A stretch of DNA of 64,000 nt from Pelosinus sp. IPA-1 (GCF_030269905.1 NZ_BSVC01000002.1:36419-100418), one strand, 5' to 3'. Counted from the first letter of the stretch, positions 8,401 through 16,680 are shown. Program-made: numbers and translations. The notes: a model not told the origin generated them from the sequence alone.

Positions 8401-9588
8401 ATGGATTTTACCCCAAGAACAGAAATTGAAATAAGAACGACCATTTTTCAAAAGAAATTATGCGAACAAGAACTAGATGGAGCCATTATTGTATTAAACA
8501 GCGATTTGTTTTATTTTACGGGTACGGTGCAGAATTCCTATTTGTATATACCTGCTAATGGTGACCCCATATTGATGGTTAAAAAAAGTTTGCGACGTGG
8601 TCAAGAAGAGTCTTCGCTTAAAAATATTGTCCCTATAAAGCATCCTATGGAGATTCCTACGATTCTTGAAAATTTTCATTATACCAATCTTAAAAAAATA
8701 GGATTAACTTTAGATGTATTACCTTTTACTATGGTGCAAATTTACAAGAAAATGTTTCCTAATGTGGAATTTAGTAATATTACTCCTGCTATTAAAGAAA
8801 TCCGTGCGATTAAATCCCCTTATGAAATAGAACTTCTTCATAATGCCTTAGGGGTAATCGATCAAGCCTTTTTAACGGTACCTACCTTCTTGCGGGAAGG
8901 AATGGTAGAGATTGAGTTGGCTGCCTTATTTGAAGGAGAATTGCGCAAGCGGGGTTATTCGGGCTCCTGCAAAATGAGAGCCTTCAATCAGGATTTCTTT
9001 TATGGAAATGTATGTAGTGGCAACAGTGGTTTTAGTCCCAGCTATTTTGATGGACCTGTAGGAGGGACAGGTGTTAGCCTATCCTATCCTCAAGGTGCTG
9101 GATGGAAAAAGATAGGCAGGGATGAAGTTATCTATATCGATTATACTTGTGTCATTCAAGGTTATACCGGCGATCAGGCTCGCATCTTTTGTATGGGGGA
9201 TCTTACCTCAGGGATGGTGAAGGCGTTTGAGGATACTTTGTTAATTCAATCAGAAGTGCTCAAAATCATAAAACCAGGAATAACGGCTGAGGAGCCCTAT
9301 TTACTAGCACTAAAGATGGCAGAAGAAATGGGTTATAAAGATCACTTTATGGGGTATAAAGAAGATCAGGTTAAATTTCTTGGTCATGGAATTGGCTTAG
9401 AATTAGATGAGTGGCCGATCTTTGCCAAAGGAATTAATACGCCGATTTTACCAGGAATGACCTTTGCTCTCGAACCAAAGTTTGTATTTCCGGAAGGAGC
9501 TATTGGTACAGAAAATAGCTTTGTGATGACGGAAGAAGGACCAAAATATTTAAGTATAACTCCTGATAAGATTACTTACATAAAGTAA
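8401..9588 (+). CDS. M24 family metallohydrolase (aminopeptidase P / creatinase fold)
   Basis: A 395-residue protein with a creatinase-type N-terminal domain (about 1-130) and a pita-bread catalytic domain. All five metal ligands can be placed: Asp in IYIDYT, Asp in GDQARIF, His in FLGHGIG, Glu in FALEPKF and Glu in GTENSF. So it should be an active dinuclear metalloenzyme. Xaa-Pro peptidases, creatinases and related C-N hydrolases share this fold, and the substrate cannot be assigned. It sits inside the operon between meaB and the CoA-transferase genes, 51 bases after meaB, with GGAGGGGAG before the ATG. Its placement suggests a role in the same pathway, for example releasing the branched acid from an amide; that is inference. 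Confidence 0.85.
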   Translation: MDFTPRTEIEIRTTIFQKKLCEQELDGAIIVLNSDLFYFTGTVQNSYLYIPANGDPILMVKKSLRRGQEESSLKNIVPIKHPMEIPTILENFHYTNLKKIGLTLDVLPFTMVQIYKKMFPNVEFSNITPAIKEIRAIKSPYEIELLHNALGVIDQAFLTVPTFLREGMVEIELAALFEGELRKRGYSGSCKMRAFNQDFFYGNVCSGNSGFSPSYFDGPVGGTGVSLSYPQGAGWKKIGRDEVIYIDYTCVIQGYTGDQARIFCMGDLTSGMVKAFEDTLLIQSEVLKIIKPGITAEEPYLLALKMAEEMGYKDHFMGYKEDQVKFLGHGIGLELDEWPIFAKGINTPILPGMTFALEPKFVFPEGAIGTENSFVMTEEGPKYLSITPDKITYIK

Positions 9589-9618
9589 CTGGAAAAAGAC
9601 AAAAAAGGAGATCGTACA

Positions 9619-10596
9619 TTGAGTAGACCTGAAAAAATATCACTAAAAGAAGCTGGCGCTCTAGTGCATGATGGTGATCTGATCACCTTTAGTGGTTTTA
9701 CCATCTGGAGACGCCCAGTAGCAATTTGCTACGAACTGATTCGGCAAGGAAAAAAGGATTTACATTTGTTTGAAGTGCAAGGTGGGTATCACAGTGATTT
9801 ACTTGTAGGTGCGGGATGCGTAAAAATCTGGGAAGGTGCCTGGATGGGACAAGAAATGTTAGGTAAAATAGGAGAGAATTTAGCTCGTAAACAGATTAAT
9901 GGTGAAATTTTGGTAGATGATTATAGTCATGGACATACGGCAGGGCGGTTAATGGCAGGAGCCTTAGGGTTGCCCTTTTTTCCTTGCGCTTTGGCGATGG
10001 GAACCGATATCTTCAACCCTGAATATGATCAATTAGCAAAAGCAGGCTTACGAGATGGAAATCATCGCAACATTCCAGCGCAAAAGTATGTCATGGCTGA
10101 GGATCCTTTCTTCGGCAGAGGAGAATGTGCATTATTGCCGGCAGTAAATCCTGATGTAGCATTAGTATATGCACCTATCGTTGGTGATGAAGGTACTGTT
10201 CGCGTACTTTCCCAAAGTTATAATGACGCAGAAGTAATTAAAGCTTCCAAAAAAGTTATTGTAATTTGCGAAGAAATAGTACCCGATAGCCATCTAAGAA
10301 GAGATCCGGCAGCGAATTTAGCTTCTGGTTATGAAATTGACTATGTCGTGGAATGTCCCTGGGCTGCACATCCAACTGGCTCACAGTTTTACTATGATTC
10401 TGATGGAGATTTTCTGAAAAATTATAATCGAACAGTACGAGACCAAAAGGCATTTGACGAATTTGCTGAAAAATGGATTTTTGGTGTTGATAGTCACGAA
10501 GAGTATTTAGAAAAGGTAGGAACAAAACGATTAGGGGAGTTGCGTGCTAGTCCCATCATGGGTTATTCAACTCGAGTCAAAAGGGGGACGAGATAA
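9619..10596 (+). CDS. CoA-transferase subunit A (glutaconate CoA-transferase-like)
   Basis: A 325-residue class I CoA-transferase alpha subunit of the GctA type: LKEAGALVHDGDLITFSGF at the start, then DYSHGHTAGRLMAGALGLPFFP, a MGTDIFNPEY stretch and PDVALVYAPIVGDEG. In the family, alpha and beta subunits together move CoA between an acyl-CoA and a free carboxylic acid. The start is TTG with AAAGGAG eight bases upstream. The stop TAA touches the ATG of subunit B. Context suggests activation of the mutase substrate, or release of its product, at the expense of another acyl-CoA. Confidence 0.85.
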   Translation: MSRPEKISLKEAGALVHDGDLITFSGFTIWRRPVAICYELIRQGKKDLHLFEVQGGYHSDLLVGAGCVKIWEGAWMGQEMLGKIGENLARKQINGEILVDDYSHGHTAGRLMAGALGLPFFPCALAMGTDIFNPEYDQLAKAGLRDGNHRNIPAQKYVMAEDPFFGRGECALLPAVNPDVALVYAPIVGDEGTVRVLSQSYNDAEVIKASKKVIVICEEIVPDSHLRRDPAANLASGYEIDYVVECPWAAHPTGSQFYYDSDGDFLKNYNRTVRDQKAFDEFAEKWIFGVDSHEEYLEKVGTKRLGELRASPIMGYSTRVKRGTR

Positions 10597-11409
10597 ATGA
10601 ATAATTCTGATGAATATTGCAAACCTGGTGAGTTTAAACCCATTGATTTATTAGCTGCTGCTGCCGCCAGAGAAGTTTGTGACGGTGACGTTGTTTTTGC
10701 TGGAACAGGTCTTCCTATGTTGGCAATTACGTTAGCTCAGCATGAACAAGCACCTAATGCTGTGTGTATCTACGAAGCCGGTAGTATTGATGGTAGACCG
10801 TTAGATATTCCAACCTCTGTTGGTGATGCTCGCTGTGCTCATCAAGCATCTAAAGCTTCTGGATTATTTGAGGCATTTTATGGTCAATTACATTCTGGCT
10901 ATGTGGATCTTGGATTTTTAGGAGGAGCAGAAATCGACAAATACGGTAATGTCAACTGTACTGTAATTGGTGATTATAATCATCCGAAAAAGAGATTTAC
11001 TGGTAGTGGCGGTAACTCTGATATTAGTTCTTTTGCGAAAAGAACTGTATTTATCATGGTACAAGAAAAACGTAGATTTAAAGAACAGGTTGATTACGTA
11101 ACCTCACCTGGTTGGAGAGTTCGTAAATGGCCATCGGGGGAGTGGGTTCCCAAACAAGAACTGTATCAATCCTATTTCAAGGGCGGGGTATCCACGGTCA
11201 TTACAGATATGGCTGTATTTCGTTTTGATGAAACTGGTGAAATGTATTTGGATACAGTACATCCTGGTTTTACGGTGCAGGATGTTATTGAGCATGTAGA
11301 TTTTAAGCTCAATGTATCTAGAGTGTCAGGACAAACGTTACCACCTACCAAAAAGCAACTTGCATTGCTTTATAATGTAATAGACCCGGAGGGAATATTC
11401 TTACCCTAA
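10597..11409 (+). CDS. CoA-transferase subunit B (glutaconate CoA-transferase-like)
   Basis: A 270-residue beta subunit that completes the heteromeric CoA-transferase. Glu60 in IYEAGSID fits the catalytic glutamate that forms the glutamyl-CoA thioester (Glu54 in the Acidaminococcus enzyme). Other family blocks are VDLGFLGGAEIDKYGNVN and GSGGNSDISSFAKRT. Retention of the Glu argues for true CoA transfer; the related IpdAB ring-cleaving hydrolases lack it. Its ATG directly follows the stop of subunit A, with AGGGGG nine bases before. Last gene of the operon; no terminator was found behind it. Confidence 0.86.
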   Translation: MNNSDEYCKPGEFKPIDLLAAAAAREVCDGDVVFAGTGLPMLAITLAQHEQAPNAVCIYEAGSIDGRPLDIPTSVGDARCAHQASKASGLFEAFYGQLHSGYVDLGFLGGAEIDKYGNVNCTVIGDYNHPKKRFTGSGGNSDISSFAKRTVFIMVQEKRRFKEQVDYVTSPGWRVRKWPSGEWVPKQELYQSYFKGGVSTVITDMAVFRFDETGEMYLDTVHPGFTVQDVIEHVDFKLNVSRVSGQTLPPTKKQLALLYNVIDPEGIFLP

Positions 11410-11617
11410 TGTAACAGTGAACGTTCTGTATTCTAGTGCAATCCTACTGATATAAGTGGAAATCTGTACATTAATATTAAAGCATTCGGATCGCTTTCCC
11501 TAAACAACCCGTAAATCAGATGATTCCGCCAAAGTTTATCTAACTGTTCTGGCCCAAAATGGTGAGTACTTGTCTCTATCCTTAAATGACCTAAAATAAA
11601 AAAGGAGGCAGCTAAAA

Positions 11618-12112
11618 ATGGCTGTGCGAGAAATATTACTATTAGGAAATGAATCTCTTTATCAAGTTTCACGAGAAGTTACTCAGGATATGGATATAAG
11701 GCAGGTAGTTAACGATTTACAAGATACAATGATAAATTTCAGAGAAAGACATGGCTTTGGCAGGGCTATTGCTGCTCCTCAAATTGGAGAATTTTTAAGA
11801 ATTATCTATATGAATTTTGATAATAAGTCATATGCTCTAATTAACCCAAGATTGGAATTGGGGGAAGAAGAGTTTGAGGTGTGGGATGACTGTATGAGTT
11901 TTCCCGGATTAGAAGTAAAGTTAAACAGATATAAAAAATGTAAAATATTCTATAAGGATCTGCAATGGAAGGATTGTTTTTTAGAATTTGAGGGCGATTT
12001 GTCAGAATTAATTCAGCATGAATATGATCATTTAGATGGGATCTTAGCAGTACAAAAAGCAATAGACAATAAATCATTTAGAATTAACCCTAAAAAAGTA
12101 GGATGTTTTTAA
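11618..12112 (+). CDS. Peptide deformylase-like protein with altered motifs
   Basis: A 164-residue zinc/iron hydrolase of the deformylase family. Motif 3, QHEYDHLDG, is intact with both metal His and the catalytic Glu. Motif 1 reads GFGRAIAAPQIG where the usual form is GxGLAAPQ, and motif 2 reads WDDCMSFPG where EGCLS is usual, though the metal Cys is kept. The active site is therefore complete but the substrate pocket may differ. The gene stands alone, not next to fmt or priA as the housekeeping def often is, so it may be a second or specialised deformylase. GGAGG precedes the ATG. Confidence 0.82.
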   Translation: MAVREILLLGNESLYQVSREVTQDMDIRQVVNDLQDTMINFRERHGFGRAIAAPQIGEFLRIIYMNFDNKSYALINPRLELGEEEFEVWDDCMSFPGLEVKLNRYKKCKIFYKDLQWKDCFLEFEGDLSELIQHEYDHLDGILAVQKAIDNKSFRINPKKVGCF

Positions 12113-12180
12113 CACAAGTAGATGGCAGAGGTGCTAGATACGTAATTAAATGACGCAGGGGATAGCGCAATTATGAGTAA

Positions 12181-12230
12181 AAAATATCCTATAGAGTAGC
12201 TTTAACAAGTCTACCTATAGGGTATTTTTA
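12181..12230 (+). terminator. Terminator-like inverted repeat after the deformylase-like gene
   Basis: AAAATATCCTATAG and CTATAGGGTATTTTT pair around a 20-base loop region that itself holds GTAG/CTAC. Confidence 0.6.
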
Positions 12231-12485
12231 TGTTATAAAAAAGAATAGTATTATTGAAATTCTAAACATTTACAGAAATATATCTTAAGGCTGATGTAAT
12301 TTTATGTAAAATCACTTACAATAAGAAGCATGAGATTACGTGGAGTGAGTGCTAATATGATTTAACATCAACTATGCTTTAATTGTATATTGATTGCCAG
12401 TCTTAGTCCTCTTTATAGCAAGGTTGAATGGAAAAAAATATTTACCTAAGGGTAATTAAAATAATAGTTGATAGCAGTCAAGGGA
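12231..12485. other. Upstream region of the ATP-grasp/DUF350 cluster
   Basis: An AT-rich stretch. TGTAATTTTATGTAAAATCA followed by CTTACA (12295-12320) contains nested inverted repeats (ATTTT/AAAAT and TGTAA/TTACA) that could be an operator. No convincing promoter pair was found. Confidence 0.35.
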
Positions 12486-12980
12486 GTGATTTTACTGACA
12501 AAGCTAGAATATCGTCTGTTAGATGAAAGTCAACAGTATCCGCTTTTATATTACTTTTCAGATATTGATGAGATAGAAGTAGCAGCTCGTTTTGCATGTG
12601 ATTACTTTGTTAAAGAAGGCGTTTTGTATGAAAGATCTTCTTGTGCAATGGGAGTTTTATCTTGTGTAATTTATGTAAAGAAGATAGAAGAGGATGTAAT
12701 AAGCTATGATGATAATATACGGCAGACTAATAAATATATTAGATTAGAAATACGACAGTTCATAGAAGAGGCTGAAATATACCCGTTAGTATTTACCTAT
12801 GAATTAAGAGAAAGAAAAGAAGTGTTACTTTATTTACAAAGCGACTATTTTATTTGGTCTGGACAAGAATGGCAAAAGACTTCGAGTGAAATTGACGAAG
12901 ATCGAAAATTATTTGTTTTATATGCGAAGCCAACTGGTACGGAGGATGTTTATGAAAGTAAATTATGCAAAAGAATTTAA
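12486..12980 (+). CDS. Unknown protein, first gene of ATP-grasp/DUF350 cluster
   Basis: About 164 residues, acidic, soluble, with no membrane segment and no family I recognise. Pattern of short strands and helices (LLYYFSDIDEIEVAARFACDYF...CVIYVKKIEE...RLEIRQFIEEA). The start is uncertain: GTG at 12486 is listed, TTG at 12468 is possible, and a CTG at 12495 is the one best placed after AGGGAGTG. Its end overlaps the next gene by 29 bases, so the two are translationally coupled. By position it belongs with the glutathionylspermidine-synthase-like enzyme. Confidence 0.65.
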   Translation: MILLTKLEYRLLDESQQYPLLYYFSDIDEIEVAARFACDYFVKEGVLYERSSCAMGVLSCVIYVKKIEEDVISYDDNIRQTNKYIRLEIRQFIEEAEIYPLVFTYELRERKEVLLYLQSDYFIWSGQEWQKTSSEIDEDRKLFVLYAKPTGTEDVYESKLCKRI

Positions 12981-13260
12981 AAATTATAAGGGTTACTACA
13001 CGAATAAGGGGAATGCGGGTAGTAAAACAAAAAAAGTAGTGGGACTATTTATGGCTGCGATAGTAGCTGTGTCGGCAGGTTGTTATTTGACTACTCCTCG
13101 TCAAGCAGATCAAGAAGATAAGGATGATCAGAATTCCTATTCGGGATCTAGCGGAAGTGGATATCGTAGTTCTTCATCATCTAAAAATGGGCAGATTTCG
13201 GAAGGGATTACGTCTGGTAAAGCTGGTATAGGAAGCAGTGCTGTTGGTGGTGCTGAATAA
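12952..13260 (+). CDS. Small membrane protein with Gly/Ser-rich tail (DUF1190/YgiB-like position)
   Basis: A 102-residue protein: basic N-terminus, one hydrophobic segment (about 29-43) ending in VSAGC that resembles a lipobox, then an acidic and Ser/Gly-rich region ending GSSAVGGAE. GGAGG lies six bases before the ATG. In E. coli the ATP-grasp enzymes YgiC and YjfC are encoded beside small lipoproteins YgiB and YjfM (DUF1190), which also have a hydrophobic lipobox-type start and Gly/Ser-rich C-terminus. This gene holds the same place next to the ATP-grasp gene, but sequence identity to DUF1190 is not evident, so the relation is by context. Confidence 0.6.
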   Translation: MKVNYAKEFKNYKGYYTNKGNAGSKTKKVVGLFMAAIVAVSAGCYLTTPRQADQEDKDDQNSYSGSSGSGYRSSSSSKNGQISEGITSGKAGIGSSAVGGAE

Positions 13261-13263
13261 AAA

Positions 13264-14496
13264 ATGAGTTATTTAAAGAGACGTGAAAGCATTTATAAAC
13301 CACTGAGGGAGGAGGGCATCTTTACCTGGGATTGGATGTATGAAAAAGAATATGCTCTGGCTTCAATTTACTCCATTTCGCAGAGGTCAAGAGAAGAGTT
13401 AGGCTATGCCTCAGAACAATTGGGGAAAATCTTTTCTAAGCTTGTATCAGCTGTTCAAAAGATGGATAATCAGCTTTTTATAGAATTAGGAATTCCTGAA
13501 TCAATCATTGCTGCAGCTCGAATTTCTTTACCTCCAGAAATGACAACGGTTATTGGAAGATTTGATTTTGCTAAAACAAGCAAAGGGTGGAAAATGCTCG
13601 AATTTAATAGTGATACACCTGGAGGTATTGTCGAAGCATATTATGTAAATGGTAAAGTGTGCTCTTATTATGGGCTACAAGATCCCAATTTTGGGTTGGA
13701 AGATGAAATTTGTCAAGCTTTTCAACGAATTGCAGAAGAATATGTAGCGTTAGGTTATGATGCCAATAAGATGGTTTTTAGTTCTTTGGATTGGCATTCT
13801 GAGGATATTGGAACCACTCACTATCTAATGAATTGCTCAAAATTGAACGCTACTTTTGTTCCTTTAAAAGATCTTCGATTGTATAAGAATAAGCTTTGTG
13901 CCTTAATAGAAAGAGAATTAGCCCCAATTGATATTTTATATAGGTTACACCCCTTGGGAGTTCTTAGTATAGAAAAGGATATCGATGGTTTTCCGACAGG
14001 TGCTTCTGTTCTTAAACTCGTAGCAGAAGGAAAATTAGCTTTGATCAATCCGCCAGCGGCAATTATAGCACAAACAAAAGCATTACAGGCATTGATATGG
14101 AATTTACATGAAATAGGTGAGTTTTTTACCCAAGAGGAACATGAAGTGATAGAGTATTATATGATTCCAACATATTTCGAAAATCGTTTTTCAAAAGAAT
14201 CATCCTATGTAGTTAAGCCTGTCTTAGGAAGAGAAGGGGGCGGAATTGCATTGTATGCTTCTGATGGAACTGTATTGACCTATGATTCTCAGGGCTCCTT
14301 CAAAGAGCAATTGGTGATTTATCAACAAATGGTTGATTTAGAGAATATTGAAATTGAGACATTAGATGGAATGTATGAGGGATATCTTCTATGGGGGTCA
14401 TTTTTGCTAAACGGTAAAGCTTCGGCAATTAATGCTCGCGTTGGCGGGCGTATTACGGATGATATGTCCTACTTCCTTCCTATTTGTGTAGAGTAA
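13264..14496 (+). CDS. Glutathionylspermidine synthase-like ATP-grasp ligase (YgiC/YjfC type)
   Basis: A 410-residue protein with the family hallmarks: MTTVIGRFDFAKTSKGWKMLEFNSDTPGG in the pre-ATP-grasp part, DILYRLHPLG, then PPAAIIAQTKALQALIW and VVKPVLGREGGGIAL of the ATP-grasp, with a late NARVGGRITDD. It has no N-terminal CHAP amidase domain, unlike E. coli Gss. Such stand-alone enzymes are thought to make an amide bond on a peptide or protein using ATP; the partners are unknown. It starts four bases after the small membrane-protein gene, whose flexible C-terminal tail is a reasonable candidate acceptor; that is inference. Confidence 0.85.
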   Translation: MSYLKRRESIYKPLREEGIFTWDWMYEKEYALASIYSISQRSREELGYASEQLGKIFSKLVSAVQKMDNQLFIELGIPESIIAAARISLPPEMTTVIGRFDFAKTSKGWKMLEFNSDTPGGIVEAYYVNGKVCSYYGLQDPNFGLEDEICQAFQRIAEEYVALGYDANKMVFSSLDWHSEDIGTTHYLMNCSKLNATFVPLKDLRLYKNKLCALIERELAPIDILYRLHPLGVLSIEKDIDGFPTGASVLKLVAEGKLALINPPAAIIAQTKALQALIWNLHEIGEFFTQEEHEVIEYYMIPTYFENRFSKESSYVVKPVLGREGGGIALYASDGTVLTYDSQGSFKEQLVIYQQMVDLENIEIETLDGMYEGYLLWGSFLLNGKASAINARVGGRITDDMSYFLPICVE

Positions 14497-14527
14497 TGTA
14501 ATAAGTGATAAAGGATGATGATAATAG

Positions 14528-14965
14528 ATGAATGCACAGTGGGCAAATATATCGAACTTTTTACTATATTTAGGTGTTTCAATCCCACTCCTTTGGATTG
14601 GTATGTATGCCTTTAGTCTTACGACACCTTATAATGACTTTGCGATACTTCGTAAGGGTGGCGACGTAAGCGATTCAGGTCATGTGGATGCTGCCATGGC
14701 TACGGCATATGATTTAGGCGGAAAAATGCTAGGTTTAGCAATTGTTCTATCTTCCGCAATTTTTCATTCTGTAAATCTTTTCGATTTAACGCTTTGGGGT
14801 ATGGTAAGTATTGTTTTTGAAGTGATCGTATTTTGTTTATTTAGGTTGCTTATGCCGATTAAAGTTACAGAAGAAATTCCCAAGGGGAATGTTTCAGTAG
14901 GTATCCTTTCTGCTAGTATTAGTGTAGCGAGTGGATTAATGATGGCTGCTTTAATTAGTTACTGA
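14528..14965 (+). CDS. DUF350 membrane protein
   Basis: A 145-residue protein with about four hydrophobic helices (8-30, 68-84, 88-110, 122-143) and a conserved loop DFAILRKGGDVSDSGHVDAAMATAYDLGGKMLGLA. This is the DUF350 pattern (E. coli YjfL). DUF350 genes are repeatedly found with YjfC/YgiC-type ATP-grasp genes, as here. Function unknown. AAGGATG stands before the ATG. Last gene of the four-gene unit. Confidence 0.82.
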   Translation: MNAQWANISNFLLYLGVSIPLLWIGMYAFSLTTPYNDFAILRKGGDVSDSGHVDAAMATAYDLGGKMLGLAIVLSSAIFHSVNLFDLTLWGMVSIVFEVIVFCLFRLLMPIKVTEEIPKGNVSVGILSASISVASGLMMAALISY

Positions 14966-15010
14966 ATGTAACTGAGAATGGGCCATATACCTTTAATGAA
15001 AAGGTAAAGG

Positions 15011-15052
15011 AAATGGCTATTTGCCTACTAATGGGTAAATAGCCATTTTTGC
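15011..15052. terminator. Bidirectional terminator between DUF350 gene and thiM
   Basis: AATGGCTATTT and AAATAGCCATT form the stem; T-run on the plus strand (CCATTTTTG) and AAA on the other side suit both convergent units. Confidence 0.8.
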
Positions 15053-15060
15053 GTTTAAAG

Positions 15061-15891
15061 CTAAATTGGTGTGTATCTTATTTTTTCTTCCAATACATAA
15101 TCTGATATGCTGAATATAGAGTCTAAAAGTTTTGTTTTAAACATCCCAGTCCCTTGTACGTTATGGGATAATTCGCCGCATATTCCCAGTAAAGCTGTCG
15201 CCAAAACCGTTCCTCTAAGGATATTTTTATTTGAGATAAAGGTTGCAGCCAACACATTTAGCATGCAACCCGTTCCTGTTATCATTGAAAGCATTTCACA
15301 GCCGTTTCTAATAAGATAGGTTTCAGTAGCGTCTGTTATAATATCAACAGCTCCTGTTGCGACTACAATAGAACCAGTCTTTGAAGAAAGAGTTTTTAGC
15401 ATGGCAATGCTATTAGCAATCGTATCATCTGTAATAGCATCTTTTTCGCCCACATCAATCCCTTTGGCATCGCTTTTTGCATCACATAGAGCTTTTAATT
15501 CTGACATATTTCCTTTAATGACATTTGGGTGACATTCCGATATAAATTTCTTTGTAAAATCAAGGCGAAGGTCACTGCAGGCGACGCCAACAATATCAAT
15601 AATAGAAGGAATACTTTTTTCAAAGGCGATTTTACCGGAAATCATGATTGATTCCATGCGAGTATCGTTTATATTTCCGAGATTTACGGCTAGTGCTTTG
15701 GAAGTAGCTGTGATTTGGCTAACCTCACGAGGATGTTCTGCCATAATCGGTTTTGCACCAATAGCAAGTACAGCATTTGCACAGTCATTGATTGAAATGT
15801 GATTCGTTATACAGTGGATCAGCGGTTTTTCTGCCTTTACTTGATGCCTTATTTCTAATAGATCTGTAATATTAAGCATTGGGTTGGTCAT
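15061..15891 (-). CDS. thiM: Hydroxyethylthiazole kinase ThiM
   Basis: About 276 residues of the ribokinase-like ThiM family. It phosphorylates 4-methyl-5-(2-hydroxyethyl)thiazole for thiamin salvage. Seen: PLIHCITNHISINDCANAVLAIGAKPIM near the start, NLGN, VIKGNMSEL, VVATGAVDIITD and the catalytic GTGCM loop (ITGTGCMLN). GGGAGG lies six bases before the ATG at 15891; an in-frame start at 15927 is inside thiW and less likely. It overlaps the end of thiW by 20 bases, so the pair is coupled and shares the TPP-controlled leader. Confidence 0.93.
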   Translation of the reverse strand: MTNPMLNITDLLEIRHQVKAEKPLIHCITNHISINDCANAVLAIGAKPIMAEHPREVSQITATSKALAVNLGNINDTRMESIMISGKIAFEKSIPSIIDIVGVACSDLRLDFTKKFISECHPNVIKGNMSELKALCDAKSDAKGIDVGEKDAITDDTIANSIAMLKTLSSKTGSIVVATGAVDIITDATETYLIRNGCEMLSMITGTGCMLNVLAATFISNKNILRGTVLATALLGICGELSHNVQGTGMFKTKLLDSIFSISDYVLEEKIRYTPI

Positions 15892-16405
15892 AAAATTTCC
15901 CTCCCAAGCTTTTCTGAAAATTTGCAAGCATACCTGATTTTTTTAGCGACGTAAGAAAAAAGTATGCAATCGTTCCGCCGATCAGCGTTCCGCAAACAAA
16001 TAGCGGCACATAAAAGAGCCATGTAAGCCCTGTTTTACCATAGATAAAAGTCATAACCGGGTAAGAAACAATAGCTCCAATTATGCCAGTTCCAATAACC
16101 TCTCCTAAAACCGCATAAATCAATTTTCCCTTAGAGATTCTATAAAAAATTCCTGACAGCATAGCCCCAAAAACTGCACCAGTCAGTGCCAAAGGCGGAA
16201 TTCCCATCACCATCATACGGATTACACCAATCAGTGTTGCACAGAGCAGGGCATACCAGGGGCCAAGCAAAACGGCACATACAATGTTAATAAAATGAGC
16301 CATGGGACACATTCCTTCAATGCGAAGAATCGGTGAAATGACTACACCAAGTGCGACCATCATTGATAGAATGACTAGTTTTAAAAGATTGGATTTTCTG
16401 TTCAT
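15872..16405 (-). CDS. thiW: ThiW, thiazole-specific ECF transporter S component
   Basis: About 177 residues with five to six hydrophobic helices. The blocks RIEGMCPMAHFINIVCAVLLGPWYALLCATLIGVIRM (quoted in part) and GIPPLALTGAVFGAMLSG are typical of ThiW, the S component thought to bind the thiazole precursor of thiamin and work with a shared ECF energy module encoded elsewhere. GAGGT precedes the ATG at 16405. Coupling to thiM and the TPP riboswitch upstream both support this role. Confidence 0.9.
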   Translation of the reverse strand: MNRKSNLLKLVILSMMVALGVVISPILRIEGMCPMAHFINIVCAVLLGPWYALLCATLIGVIRMMVMGIPPLALTGAVFGAMLSGIFYRISKGKLIYAVLGEVIGTGIIGAIVSYPVMTFIYGKTGLTWLFYVPLFVCGTLIGGTIAYFFLTSLKKSGMLANFQKSLGGKFYDQPNA

Positions 16406-16680
16406 AAAAAATACCTCGCTAACAATATTTATTTTTAAGCAGATTTGCTTAAATCCTGTTGATTGACAGAGTACGTCATACAGGTGGAGCAATATTGTTA
16501 TTGAGGTATATTTCTCGTATAAACTAAATAGCATCCCCTGTATAACCATGCATCATATCAGGTCGGTCGAAGCTTAAAAGCTTCCTCTCATCTCGAAACA
16601 CGAGCTCCCTCGCTATTTAATTGTTTTTTTAGGCGCAGGACGCTCCTCCTCCGCCTTTTCGGGAACGAAATCCCGAACAT
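16405..16680 (-). other. Long untranslated stretch between attenuator and thiW
   Basis: Nearly 280 bases with no convincing gene. On the minus strand it holds a TTCGGGA/TCCCGAA hairpin (near 16657-16677), a second stem AGGCG...CGCCT followed by seven A, and AAGCTTTTAAGCTT. Their role is not known. Confidence 0.45.

Noticed and set aside
9619-11409. IpdAB-type ring-opening hydrolase instead of CoA-transferase
   Set aside because: The catalytic Glu in IYEAG of the beta subunit is kept, and no steroid-degradation genes are nearby.
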